Positions 12,655-25,328 of a DNA stretch of 64,000 nt are shown here, piece after piece. The DNA is from Arthrobotrys musiformis (Eukaryota > Ascomycota > Orbiliomycetes > Orbiliales > Orbiliaceae), in the NCBI GenBank assembly GCA_036971715.1, contig JAVHJL010000003.1, forward strand, positions 4,402,001 through 4,466,000, written 5' to 3'. The position numbers were made by a program, and so were the translations under genes. A model generated the notes under the pieces. It had not been told where the DNA came from, did not search any database, and was given only the letters and a program-made list of their open reading frames with translations. Positions within the stretch are counted from its first letter, which is position 1, and every line of letters begins with the position of its first letter.

Positions 12655-15600
12655 ATGTGCACCGGCCCAGACGTCCAGCAGCTGCCTTTCCTTAGCTCTG
12701 CCAACCCGCCTCGGTCAACAACCTCATCTTCAACATCAACATCAACATCAACATCAGCATCGACATACAAATCATCATCATCATCGCCGTATTTGGCATC
12801 ATCAAGGGCCTCGGGAACAGCACCGGCACCATCGAAATACTTCCGATGTACGAGCACCTGCACAGGCGACCGGCTATTCGCGCCCAAGTCGGACAGACGC
12901 CCCAAGTCTGCGGCCAATAATCATGGTCACTCCCATTCGCTGTCATGCGACACCACAGCTTCGAGCACTTCCTCCCCGATAACCACCTCTCCCCAATCAT
13001 CATCTCCACCGACATCAACCTCGACCTCTCCTCGGTCCTCTATCCGATCCTCCCTTTCGTCAATACGCTCGTCCGTCATTCCAATTGCTACTTCTTCTTT
13101 AAAAAATACCAAGAAGAAGGAGCCTCATGATACCCGCGAATCGACGTCTGCTGCAGCCTCGTCCGGACGCTCTTCCTCAGGCAACATGACATCCTCCTAC
13201 TCTTCGTCGCTGCCGATTCCCTTTTCTTCAAAATGGTCCTCGCCGCCCAGTCGCTCTACTACACCTCTTCACCGGTCCGGTTAGTACCTCTCTCTTTTTC
13301 TCCTTTTTTTATTTTCATTTTTTTTTTTTTTTTTTTTGAAATTGTCTATATTCCCTCATACATAATTTCATATATGTGTGTATGGATGTGTATATGCCGC
13401 AATTCCGTCATCCAAGATCAGATGAATTTTTAAAGCCGGTCGGAGGATTGCTCGATAACGCCATTTCGCGTCCTGCTGTCCCCATTCCCATTCCCATTGC
13501 CACTGCTTAGCTTTGTCTAACCGAATCTCCTAATTGGCTGTCTTTTGACCTCCATCCCTCCCACACCAACACCATCTTCTTTTTGACAATCCGAATGCAA
13601 CTGCAGGTGACGGTTGTAGTTACCGTTTGAAGTTGATAGAAATAATGTGGAACCACTCGGACCTTCTCTTGCTAAACTCCAGCCCTGCAGCGTCCGCCTC
13701 AGTCGCCGTCGTCGATACCAATGAACAAACGCCCCTCCATCGCGTACACTGTGGCGGTAGCGTCCTCGCTATCGCCGTGTCGTCCGACCACATCTATGCC
13801 GGCACCCAGGGCGGCGATATCATGGTATTTTTAACTCCCAAAAAAGTCTTGGCGATTTAATATTAAATACTAATATTGGTTCAGGTCTTCTCCCTCGACA
13901 CCTACGACCACGTACGGGACCTGAAAGGCCACTCCGGCTGCATTCTCGCTCTAAACCTCTCCCAAGACGAAAGCCTTCTCGTCAGCAGCGCTGGTGACGC
14001 CATCATCAATGTATTTTATCCCTAAAATCCTTACTATTACGGTTTTATAATAACAAAATGGGTAGATTTGGAGAACAAAGACATTCGAGAACGTTCATCG
14101 CATATATTCCACCTTTGATATCGGTGACATCTTCTGTGTCGCCTACTCCTCGAAGCTATCCTCCCTCTACCTCGGCGCCCAGAACACCTCGATCCAATGG
14201 TACGATTTCCGATCTACCGACAAACGGCCCCGGGCCTCCCTCAAATCCCACCCTTCGAGACGCTCCCACCGGTTCTTCGACTCCCTCGGACCTGGTGGAT
14301 CTGCGACTCCCCAGCCACCAGTCGACTCGTCAGACGTCCTTGAATCCTGCCACGAATCGCAACTCGTCGAGATTGATCCGTTGAATATCGTCCAATACGC
14401 CCACTTCGGATACGTATACTGCATGCTTCTGCTGCAATCGTTCACCAAGGAAGGCGAGGAAATATTGGTGTCTGGTGGTGGCGACGGATCTATCAAGATA
14501 TGGGAAATTGACTCAGAAACATCGGCTATCAAGCCCGAAAAGTCCAAGACTTTGTCCTCAGGCGACTCCGGTGTGTTGTGCATGGCTACTAGGGACCAGT
14601 TTTTGTACTGTGGCTTGACAGACGGCGAGATCAGTATCTGGGATTTGGACGGCCAGGCTTTAATCAGGAGTATCAAGGGGCACCAAGATGATGTGTTGAC
14701 GATGACTGTCAGGGACAACTGCATTTGGAGCGGGAGCGCTAGTGGATATGTCAGGGTAAGCTCCCTTCTCTACCCCTGCTTATAGGGCTTTCTAACGGTA
14801 GTAGAAATGGAGTCAACGCTTTGAATTGCTGGGGCGCTGGAAGGCTCATGATGGCCTCATCCTGGCGTCCGACCTAAAGTCAGTCAAAGGCAGAGATTTG
14901 TATTTCTCCGGCGGTAACGACGACTGCATATCAGTATGGGACGTCTCCTGCCAGGAGGACGACTTCCCGGCTGCATACAGAACAACCGAGGGTAAGATTA
15001 CACACATCCATCCTCTCAAGCGCTGCTGACAATTTTAGATGAGCTGCTATCTACCCTTCGAAAGCTGGTTAGCTACCGCACCGTAGCAAACGACCCCAAA
15101 TTCAGTGAGGACTGCCGCCAAGGCGCTTCCCTCCTCAAATCCATCTTCCGCCAATTCGGCGCCCAGTCCTTCCTTATCCCCACCGACAACCGCAACCCCA
15201 TTGTCTTTGGCCGCTTCACACCCCCGGAAACCCCCGGTGTGGAATCCAAAAGGCAAACCATCCTCTTCTACGGCCACTATGACGTCATCTCCGCCGGCGA
15301 GGACACACCCAATAACCAATGGATCACGGAACCCTTTGAGATGACGGGTATGAACTCATACCTGTACGGCCGGGGTGTATCCGACAACAAAGGCCCTGTT
15401 CTAGCTGCGATCTTCGCCGCCGGCGAACTAGCTCAGAATAATCAATTGACCTGCAACATTGTCTTCCTCATAGAAGGCGAGGAAGAATCTGGAAGCCGCG
15501 GCTTCAAAGAAGCGGTTCAAAAATACCATGACTTCATTGGCCCGATCGATTGGATTCTTCTCGCGAACAGCTACTGGCTGGACGACGAAGCTCCTTGCGT

Positions 15601-16458
15601 AACCTACGGCCTCCGTGGCGTCGTCCACGCTAGCGTTGAAATCCAATCCGACAGGCCGGACCTCCACAGCGGTGTAGACGGCAGCCGTGAGAGCCGCGAG
15701 CCGGTGATTGATATGGTCAACCTCCTCGCAAAACTCACTAGTGACGGAGGTAAAATCATGATCCCCGGTTTCCACGAGATGGTGCGAGCTATCACTCCTG
15801 CCGAAGAAGCGATGTACACCGAGATTGAAAATGAGTTTTCATCAAGGCTGTTCAGAGGGTCCATTACCTCCGGCCGACTGAAGGAGCATTTGATGTCTAG
15901 GTGGCGGTACCCTTCTCTCACAATCCATAGAGTCAACGTCTCCGGCCCCACAAACGCAACAATCATCCCCCGCTCCGCATCAGCAGCAATTTCACTCCGC
16001 ATAGTCCCAGACCAAAAGCTATCAACCGTAACCGAAAACCTCACCTCATTCCTCTACAACCAATTTGCCACCTTCTCCTCGCCTAATCAATTAAAAATCA
16101 GCATAGACCACGTATCGGAGTGGTGGCTGGGGGATCCGCTGAATAAAGCGTTTAAAACGCTCGCGAGGGTGGTGGAGGAAGTGTGGGAGAAGAAACCGTT
16201 GTTTATAAGGGAGGGGGGAAGTATTCCTGCGGTCCGGTTTTTGGAGATGGAGTTTGGAGCTAGTGCTGCGCATTTACCGTGTGGACAGGCGAGTGATGCT
16301 GCGCATTTGGATAATGAGCGGATGAGGGTTGCGAATTTGTATAAGGTGTGTTCCTTTTTTTTGGTTTTGCTGGTTTTGGTTGCTAATGATTGGAATAGAG
16401 TAAGACGATTATGAAGAAGGTGTTTAGAGAGCTACCGTTGGAGGGGGTTGATGTTTAG
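12655..16458 (+). CDS. DUG2: DUG2-like glutathione-degradation peptidase (WD40 + M20)
   Basis: Model: join(12655..13279, 13607..13824, 13885..14010, 14066..14755, 14805..14991, 15039..16345, 16399..16458), 1070 aa, all phases consistent. Residues 1-208 are Ser/Thr-rich and low complexity with an (ACATCA)n-like coding repeat. WD40 blades follow to about residue 630 (AGTQGGDIMVF, GHSGCILALNLS, SGGGDGSIKIWEI, GLTDGEISIWDL, SGGNDDCISVWDV). Then comes an M20 peptidase unit with GHYDV (about 694-698), GRGVSDNKG, and EGEEESGS (from 761), ending with CGQASDAAHLDNERMRV. WD40 plus M20 is the hallmark of Dug2, which with Dug3 hydrolyses glutathione in the cytosol. At residue 792 the usual Asp metal ligand position (SDNYWL in Dug1/CNDP) reads ANSYWL. 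The ATG at 12655 is the only start that keeps the first exon open. Confidence 0.9.
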
Positions 16459-16538
16459 GTGGAGAAGTGAACAGACGTGGGCTTTGCAAATCAAGGCAGG
16501 AGGGAAGGGATAGAGGGGGTGTATTATATGGATTTTAT

Positions 16539-16589
16539 AGACTTGCTTGGACCACCCTGGGTGAGGCTGGGAACGAGACCAGACTTGCT
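16539..16589 (+). mobile_element. 33-bp mini-insertion flanked by 9-bp direct repeat
   Basis: The core at 16548-16580 begins TGGACCACCCTGGGTGAGG and ends GGGAACGAGACC. AGACTTGCT stands on both sides (16539-16547 and 16581-16589), as after a target-site duplication. Confidence 0.75.
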
Positions 16590-16899
16590 GTTAGCATTGT
16601 TTTTTTTTGTAGACTAGATTTTACGATTATGATTTGATGGGGTATGGAATGCACTCGGGGTTTTTGTATGGTCTCGTAGCTTTTCTATGTGACTTGTCTA
16701 TGCTGGCATTCGCTCAAGAAGGTAGTTGACTCTGAGTATAGGGATGTTAGGTCTTCAGCTAGTTTACGAGACAACGTTGGGTGGGGGTTCGTGAACACCA
16801 CTTGAATGTGTGTTAAAGCCAAATACTGAGTATTTCACTAAAGATATGGTAGCAAAACACATTTCGTGTTGGTGCGCTCAGAACCCGTCTTCTAACTAG

Positions 16900-16948
16900 A
16901 CTATGGAGGACCACTTTGGGTGAGGCTGGGAACGAGACCAACTATGGA
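16900..16948 (+). mobile_element. 33-bp mini-insertion flanked by 8-bp direct repeat
   Basis: The core at 16908-16940 differs from the 16548 copy by only a few bases. ACTATGGA stands on both sides (16900-16907 and 16941-16948). Confidence 0.75.
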
Positions 16949-16993
16949 AGCAATTCTGTAACGACATCACCCTCGCAGTAGCTATATGTATGT

Positions 16994-19900
16994 CTATTTT
17001 GGTTTTTTTGGTGGTCTGTTCAGTGGCAGAGCAGCTATTTTGTCCCGGCTAACACCGAGGACTACAATTCTTCCATCCTCTAGCCTTATAGCTACTTGAC
17101 CGCTTCTAAGATCGCAAGCTTGACCCAAGAATACATTGCAACCACAGAAGCTGTAACGTAACTCCGGGATCGTCTGTGGTTCCAGTTGGAGTATTCGCTC
17201 CCTCCCATAGCAGAGCCAATTACTACGCACCCCAAGATTTTCGAAATTCTTAAACGGCCTGTAGTTCGGATATTCACGGGGTGCAAGGTGGAGCGCATCC
17301 CTCCAGAAAGGCTCTTTCGCTTGCGGAATCATTTTAATTGGAATCTGACCCAGATGCGTTATGAGGCGCCTCCCGTCGTCTGAAAATATTATAGACCGCA
17401 AATTAGAACAATAGTCCCATGTCGGATCTAGTTTTACAGCGTGCAGGCCTGGGGGGCGGCCTATCAAGCTGTCAGTATTTTTCCAAAACAGGATCCTGCG
17501 CGGTGGGGCAATTGAGGTAGTAGGAAGGGTAGGAGCATCCCACAGCCGAATATATGATGGGCTGCGTTCGCTATAATACGAATTTCTGGGGCTGGGTCTC
17601 GATACCGCAACGACCTTTCTCGAATTTGGCGAAAATTTTACAATTTCAACCGGCTCTTTACTCGTCCGCGAGACGAGGTCAGACCACTGCTCGCTCTGAC
17701 ATTTGCCACTCGCAACGTCCCAAATTATAACTCTACCATCATGAGACCCGGATACCACATATTTGCTATCTGATGAGAATGCAGCAGTGGCAATATCAAT
17801 GTGCTTCCCGCCATTATCCCTAAGTCGGCCAATGGTTTTTGGTGGGGCTTTAGTCGTTAAATCCCATATTTGACAACGCCAGCCGTAGTCTCCACGACTG
17901 GCTGTAGATGGATGTGATGAGATCGAGAGCATCTTTTTGCCGTCTGGTGAAATTTCCATTTTTTGAATATAATGCTTTTTTGACCGATGTATTACAGGCC
18001 TCTGAAGCTTTCCGGTTCTTGTATCCCATAGTTTGATATCTACAAAACTGCTGGACGCGATCAGCTTACCGTCAGGAGAGTAAACTAGAGCACTAACAGG
18101 AAATTTGTGCGAATGCTCGATCATTCCCTGCAACTCTCCTGTCGTGCTACTCCAGAGCGTGATTGTCCTTTTATTGCCTTGATTCACCGACGCGATTTGC
18201 TTAAGGTTCAGTGAGAATGCAAGGGGCTGAGAGTGCTGAACTGGAACGTCTGGTCGTTGGCGCCGGCGGGACCGTATCCCTTTCTGCGAAAGTGCTAGCG
18301 ACGCGGTCTCCAGTGCAGGCATATAATCCAGCTGGAGAGGGGCACTGAGCCCGGTGAGTGCTTTGTCGAGATTTTCTCCCCTAAGCACACTGTCCCCTGG
18401 GGCGAAAGCCATCGCCTTAGCATAAATCTGTAGTGGGGTACATTGAAGAGCACTGGGTCTAACTGCCTCTGAACCCAAGAACGACTTTATGTCAAGCAAA
18501 AACTTTAGGAAGAAGGGCTCTTTATTAAGTCCCTGCTATGATCGAAGAAGTCTTAGCTCTCGCTTAGAAAGCTACTATTTAGTCTAAAAATTTCTGCTGC
18601 TTAAGTGCTTGTGATAGCGCTGCAGTACCCGAATTTGACTTACCAAATAGGCTTTTTTGATATATATATCAATATTGTGTATTTGCGCGATAATTTCATT
18701 TATTGCGTTATCGAGACCTGGAAAAAAACATAGACATTCCAACCACTGAAGTAATTTTGAGCGGAGGAAGCTAGCAAAGTCCCCGTTTTCGCCGAAATTG
18801 TCTCGTGCCAATGTACTTTCGTCGAGCTTCGCGAAATGATGAAGCCAAAATTTAGCTGCATAACAGAGACCTAGGGCCCTAGCTACGTTCTTTTCCCCTC
18901 TATCCTTAAGCTTTCCTTGCACACGTTTCTGCCCCGGTCGATATCCCAAGCCGACCTGAATTCCTGGTGTCGCGAATCTTGGTAGGTTGGCGATATTGGA
19001 CTTTAAATTTCGAGACAGGTGGGATACCAGATTTAGCACTATTTCGCCATGCCCGTAAACCCCGATAGATTCGAAGATAGATTGTGCATCTTTATGGCTC
19101 AAGAATTCTCGAGCGGACTGATGGACTAATTCAATACGGGCGGTACCTTTTCGAACCCGGATGAACGAAGTACACCTATCAAGTAGCATTTCGAGGGTGA
19201 TGCCTTCACTCGAAAAATCCAGGCCTGAAATGCTCTCCATTTCCCACGGATTCAGGGGCCTGAAGGCCAGGGCCACCGCGCTGAGGAGCCGTATGCAGTC
19301 TTCCACAATTTTCGGCTCCCCAGAACTGATTTGTTTCAAGGCCCTGTTGTAGAAAGGGTGCAAACCGCGGGGCGAGTCTTGGATTGTAGACAAGGCCTTA
19401 TCCCGATTTGCGCGTCTGAGGTTCTTGCATACCAGGCTTACCCACATATATATTCCCCCAGCCTTTTCTGTAAGTTCTTTCACCACCTGTTGATGCAACG
19501 TCGGTCCATAGTTGTGGAGTTTATCCAACTCCGCAACCTTTTCTGAGGTGTACGTTGCTATTCCCGCGGAAACGTGCTCGTCGTTAAGTTCAAGGCTCAC
19601 CAGGGTTTCATTGGACCCGGACAGCAGTATTTTGCTGGCACTATCCAACGGCCGACTTGTTAATAGCCACTTAATTTTCTCAGGGCAATCAAGCCCTGTT
19701 CGAACTAGGTTTTGTAAGAAATCTGCCATTTCGCTCTCCCGGCACTCGTCAAGTGCATCTACAATTAGGTATACTCTTGGACATTTGGACTGGAGTAATA
19801 TGTTCCAAAATGTATCCCAAAGCGTCTGCCAGAAAGGGGCCCCAGGGGTAGCTTTGGTAAAGCATTGCTTCCCTATGTCCCAGCGGGCCCCTAATATTTC

Positions 19901-21080
19901 AACAGTTTCTCTCTTCTGATTTATAAATGATAGCATGATACCTTTAATGATGGATTCGACGGTACTTAGTTCGTAATCGGCATCTTGACAGAAGGCGTAT
20001 GCCACTATAACCTCGCCGTTGGTGCGGGAGAGCTCCTCAATTAGACCAATTGAGGTCATTGTCTTTCCTTTCCCTGCACCTCCTTTGATCCAAAGGAGAC
20101 TCAGATCGTCCCCGTCCCTCCAACGGACAAATTGGGGGTCTTTCAGGATCCAATTCATGGACCCCTTCACAAGTTTGTCCTTTGTTCTTTTGAGTTGATT
20201 CTTAATGGCAAAAGTATCTGGACAATTTAGGGTTTGGAGGCATGCTTGGCCAACTTGATCGAGCTTGTGTGGACTAGCTTTACCTAACACCCATTACAAT
20301 AGAAATCCAAAGAATGCATTAGCTCTGTATAATGACGTTTCTCTATAGTAAACAGGGAGTACAAAGTACTGATAGTGAACCTCTCAGGCACATTCGGTCT
20401 CTAGCCTACTTACCCGCATGGTAGTCACCCTGAATCTCATAGTATTGGGACTGATTTTCGAGATTATTCTGCCTCGCGCCTTGTCCATGACCCATAACAT
20501 TAATATTAGAGCCGCCGGAGATGTTGATATTGTGCCCCCCCTTTTCTTCAAACACACTATCCGGCAACGATGGCTCCCAGCTTGACACATCCGCGATGTG
20601 TTTATCGAGTTTTTTCCGGTCCGCGGCAGACGCAACTGGTTGCTCCACTCCCCTTTCAGTCATTATTTTGAAATTTGTCAATAACTGAATGTTCTGAAGC
20701 AGATTCTTCATTAGCGTCTCCACTTTGCTCCCCTTCCCTAACGTCCTGGCGGCTCTTATGTATCTCTCCCTCCTGGAAGTTTTATCCTCAGGAATGACCT
20801 TTTCAAATAATTGTTTTAATGTCGTCCAATCTTCTTGACATCTGTCGACTGTCTTTTTGACAGCGCTTAGGTCGACTCCCTGCCCCTTATTTTCTTCGAG
20901 TGCTGTTTTTGTTGCATCTAGGATGTCGCTGATTATTTCGAGCTTTTGAGAGGCTCGCCGGAATTCTTTGGGGAGGCCTTCGGTGTCGCATGCTGCTTGG
21001 AAGACTTTTGCTATGCCGTCGACTATGGCGATGATGGATGAGGCGACGGCCGCTACCGCGACGAATTCGGTGCCTGACAT
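16994..21080 (-). CDS. NLR immune-receptor-like protein: SesA-NACHT-WD40
   Basis: Model: complement(join(16994..18502, 18644..20283, 20414..21080)), 1271 aa; both introns start GTAAGT and keep phase. Residues 1-140 are a SesA-type N-terminal domain (PF17107-like, with VASSIIAIVDGIAKVFQAA near the start). Residues ~183-222 form a Gly/Asn/Gln-rich linker. NACHT follows, with Walker A GGAGKGKT at 290-297, Walker B VYLIVDALDE at 393-402, then WLLTSRP. A helical region leads to a C-terminal WD40-like domain from about residue 770, with blades such as VYSPDGKLIASSSFVDIKLWD and SSDSKYVVSGSHDGRVIIWD. Fungal NLRs of this type trigger regulated cell death in heterokaryon incompatibility or defence; by family, the N-terminal domain signals and WD40 senses. 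The WD40 blades are diverged rather than nearly identical, so this is not the fast-evolving repeat type. No frameshift is seen. Confidence 0.92.
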
Positions 21081-22003
21081 TTTTTATTTTATTTTGAAGT
21101 CTCCCCTCCCCTTTTCTACTTCTGTTTTGACAAATTACGGCTTGGCGGCGGGGTGTACCTTTCGGGGGGGTCGGATAGGCTGTATATATATATACCGTGT
21201 AGCTACATTAATATCGGTATTAGTATAGGTACTCAATCGGGCGCGTGGTTAGGGGGTTCTTAAGATCTTACTGGTAAATGTAAATACCTGTCTATTGATC
21301 TGCATTCACGTAGCTAACCTTGTTGCAACGTTGCTTATGGCTTGGCGAAGATACCCACGCGAACGCAAGTTTGATAACTTCTCCTCTCCCCTTTTATGAA
21401 TTAGGGAGTCGGTTTGCTGGATATTAATACGATTGAAAAATGGACAAGTGTTAGAGGAAGGCCGTTGGAAAGTTTTCTTCGATGAGATGTGTTTAAATGC
21501 TCCTTTTCATTCGGCAATTTTTACTGTAACATAATATGCGGACATCACTGGATACGTGGCTATGCATTGGGATATTGATGTTATTACCTAAAATAGGAGG
21601 GGCAGGTTTTTGTGGATTTTTCTATGCGGATTCTTAATATCCAGATTCGGGTAGTTATCCAAACGTGCGCCTGGTGCCGCTTTCTCAGCCTATGCGGGTG
21701 CATATGTTGTCATGCAATGCCACGAAACAAAGGCGGGGTCTTCGTTGTTCGTCTTCGCAAATCAAAAACGTCCGGACGTCCTGGGCCTCGAGTCCAAAGT
21801 GCAATTTAAAAGTTTCGATTTCTAGCGTGCACGTAAACAAAGCTTCTGGTATTTAGGATAGAAATATTTAGCATCTACACAAAGCGAAGGCCATTTTTGT
21901 GGCAGTAGCAAGAAATTTACGGACAATAGTTATTTTTTGGAGTGGGGTGGTGCATGCGCATGTATACAATGTTTGTTAGAATATGTCGGTGTCGCATTGG
22001 CCA

Positions 22004-22044
22004 GGGTCTAAGTCAGTTTGTTGGTTACGAGACTGGGTCTAAGT
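22004..22044 (+). mobile_element. 21-bp mini-insertion flanked by 10-bp direct repeat
   Basis: GGGTCTAAGT occurs at 22004-22013 and 22035-22044. The 21 bases between end in GGTTACGAGACT, the core shared with the other short insertions. Confidence 0.7.
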
Positions 22045-22626
22045 ATCTATCGTCGGATAGTACTCGCTTAATCGCTAGCTGGGATCTGGGCGCCACCAAG
22101 TAGGAATGTTGTGAGCTCGGGTGCCGCCTGCATGCACAGATGGTTGTCTGTTAAATATATAGAATTATAATTATATCTGCGCGGGCAGATGGTCCTTGCT
22201 CGCGTTCGAGCTTTTGCTGCGGGCTCTCTTTCGTTAGCGTTGTTGTTGATATTACGAGAAGTGCCTTCTCGCACTGCATGTTTGGTTACGAGACTGCCTG
22301 GACCATATAGTGCACACGAATGTTGAGGTTTATAACTTCCAGGTAGTCTCGTTCCCGGGATTTTGTATGAGGAGCCGGTTTTTTCCTTTTGAATTTAGCC
22401 TATGACTTAATGAAGTTGTAAGAAAAGACGGATTGTTCTTCGGCGGCTTTTTGGGTGTGTAGCCTCCAATCGGATTGTTGATATTCGGGATTAAATTTAA
22501 TTTGACGGGGTGTAAGAGTATAGGTCCACGGAATAAGATTATAGGCACATGTTTTTAACGGTTTGTAAAGTTTCGTCACGATACCGGGGCAAATTTAACG
22601 CTCCCTACTACTCGAGTTTCATGAAT

Positions 22627-22653
22627 AGGCAGTAGTCTCGAGGCCAGAGGCAG
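22627..22653 (-). mobile_element. 15-bp TAGTCTCG insertion flanked by AGGCAG
   Basis: AGGCAG occurs at 22627-22632 and 22648-22653 around TAGTCTCGAGGCCAG, the motif in reverse orientation. It is short, so the flanks could match by chance. Confidence 0.4.
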
Positions 22654-25328
22654 CTCGAATCTGCGTCAAAAGATGAAGGATTCTGAGTTTATCTCGTTTG
22701 TGTTGAACACGTGCGTTGATTTTGTTGGATTGTAAAGCAACGTTATGATTGGCCGGTTGCCTTTGGGGGGTGCTCGCTAATCGGCCCCACGTTTCGTAGC
22801 TCCTGTTGAAAGATGCATCTGAAATAGCGAGGCCTTTTGTATCCATGCACCGCCGAGAATGGCTCAAAGATAGATTTTCGGAATGGGTCGGCAGGTTCGG
22901 TAGATGGGCGACGGTAGCGGCTAGTGATGCTGCTGAATATTTAGCCGTAGAAACCTGTCAAAGAATTTCTGGAACGAATAACGGAAGAAGACGTAAAAAT
23001 GTGAATGCGGATGAATATTTGCTGCAAATGGACGAGTGACAGTTAGGGAATCGGTCACGAGATTGCCCCCACAGTACCAGCACATTGCAGAGTGAGGTGG
23101 CCGGGATCCGAGAGAACCCACCCCGAACGTCTTAGGCTTGGATAATAGCGTGGAGCAAGTTTCGTCCGTTCAACATTTTTAGCGATTGGAGTAGATGCTT
23201 ATTTCTGATGCTGGCTTCTTATTGTCTCGTATCCTCCTGATACTTCTTTCACTTCTTTCCCCCCTTCTCCTCTTTTCCTCCTCTCTTTGTTTTCTCTGCT
23301 TGTCTTTCGTATTTTTTTTTTTTCTCTGCGACGACTCCGACGCTCCTGTTCTGAAGCCCAGCTGGTTGTGACGTTCCTGAATTCCCCACAAGGCGAACTT
23401 ACATTCCGCAGAGTTGCCCGTTTCGAACTCCGGATATTCTGCCGAAATTGCACGGAAGTTTGTTGGTACTGGGTTCTGCGCCACCCAGCGTATTTTTGAG
23501 CCCTAAAGGACAGCGTCATATTACATCAACAGCCTCTAACCAGCTCTCAGGCAAACAGGACGCGCCGGGCTAGATCGCAGATTTAGCTGTTATTTTTGCA
23601 GTGCCCTGAAGTTCCTTTCCCAGTTCTCTTTTCTTCGGAGTACTATCTCTTTTGTCAGTCCACCTGCGCCTGTTGGGGAAAGGACATAAGGATAGAACAA
23701 TAGAAAAAAATAAAAATAAAAATAATACCCCATCGGTAAGTCGTTATCTTCCCTTTTCGTATCTCTGCATTGCGTGTCGTTGTCTTTTGCCTCTTCAAGG
23801 GAGTCGAGATCAGGAGCGGGTTGAGGGAGAGCATCCAGCAAGGAGGGATCCACTTCGGCCGTCGGCTCTTGTTCACTGCATGGATGGAATAATATTAATA
23901 CCCCGCGAGACCCATCCATCTCGGAATCGTGGTTCCGAGAGTCTCCTATCACACTCGAGACACAAGTTCCCCTTGTATCTGTGACGATTCTTGAGCTTGA
24001 GCTTGACGTTTGCTTGTCAATCTGCCCGTCTGCCTGTCTGGAGACCCCCCCATGCAATCAAGCATGTTCCCAAAAGTCTTGTCCTTTGCACAGCCTCCTC
24101 TGTCGAGATCATTGTCTAGGCCGTTGGGTCTGCATCTGTCAGGCTCCTCGTATTTTCCATCGCTTGCGTCTTCGGTCAGGTGCTGGCCAGCAGGAGTGAG
24201 CTCAAACGGAGTTTTGGAAGGCCGACGTCTTAGTCCTCTCTCTGTTTTAGTGGACCACGCTAGCTTAAGCAGGGAATACGGCGCCCAATCACGGCTGCTG
24301 TTGGGGACAAGGCTTGCCGGTCGTGCCATGGCTGCTGTGCAGATGCTGAAAAAAGTTGTGCAATTCCCTATTGTGCTCCCTTCCCGATGGCTTCGCTGTT
24401 GGTTGAGTTGAGTTGAGTTGAGTTGATGCTGGATAGTAGCGTTGTGGTGTCGATGGTCATCCTGTCTACATCTACATCTCCTCAACTAACATCATCATCG
24501 CCATCATCACCACTGCCAACTATCATCAGCGTCACCCATTCATCGCCTTCCCTATCAGATTGGCCTTGTCCAGCTGATTTCTCCGTCTTGACTTCCCACT
24601 GTCTTAGCTTCACTTTAAGCCCTTGTCAGCCGGTGGTTGGGTCGGATTTTAGCGTCTTGTCACTGTACGTTTTGATTTCTTGGAACCCTTGTTCCCTCAC
24701 TAGCTTCTCGCCTCCCTTGGGCCCCGGATTACCACTTCACTTATCATCTTGCATGTTTCTCCTGTGTGCATTTACATGTACCTGGTACCTGCCTGGCTTC
24801 TCTCCTTCATTCGGTCGAACTTGTAGCTGATTCTCGTCGACGTTCCTTCGTTTTGCCGTCAGTTAGGATATCCTCGGATTTCCCTCTTCAGCAACTCCGC
24901 CAGCAGCAGTTCCCTCGAATCGGCCGTCCCGCACCTTGTCTTTGCCCTATCCATAAGGAGCACTAGACGACGACGTAACTGCGTCCTTACACCGCCTCTT
25001 TTCCACTGACGAATTTTCCAATCGATCGAAATCGCTTACGAATCAGAGCCCCAGCTACCTTTGATTCTTCCGACTTTCGACTGCCACCTTGGGCAAAAAA
25101 GAGAACGGCAATAGATAGGCCTTTTGGGGTTTAACATTCAGCAGTGTTCACTTGACCCGTTTGGCTTCCTTGTTTCAGCCGTTGGAAAGTCTGTTGAATA
25201 AATACAGCTTTGAGTTTGCTGGAAAGGATTCTTCTCTTCTCTTCTTTTCCCCTTCCTTCTTTTCTCTCTTCCTTTTCTTCTTCCTTATTGGACTTTCTTG
25301 ACGAACTCCTCGTCAGTTCGATAGCTTG

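Larger units (their letters stand above)
16459..16993. other. Spacer with two short flanked insertions
   Basis: The 3' ends of the DUG2-like and NLR genes converge here. Two near-identical 33-bp insertions with direct-repeat flanks are the only structure seen (separate entries). Confidence 0.6.
21081..25328. other. Long gene-poor region upstream of the VCX1-like gene
   Basis: No supportable gene was found. The left part (21.1-23.1 kb) carries several GTTACGAGAC/GTAGTCTCG insertions. A pentanucleotide run (GAGTT)n lies at about 24402-24427. From about 24.4 kb on, the sequence is pyrimidine-rich on the plus strand, as in a long fungal promoter or 5' leader for the exchanger gene. Confidence 0.5.

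Noticed and set aside
24010..24830. Overlapping open frames on both strands upstream of the exchanger gene
   Set aside because: Low-complexity pyrimidine-rich composition explains the openness; there are no domains and no consistent splice sites, so I treat it as promoter or leader.
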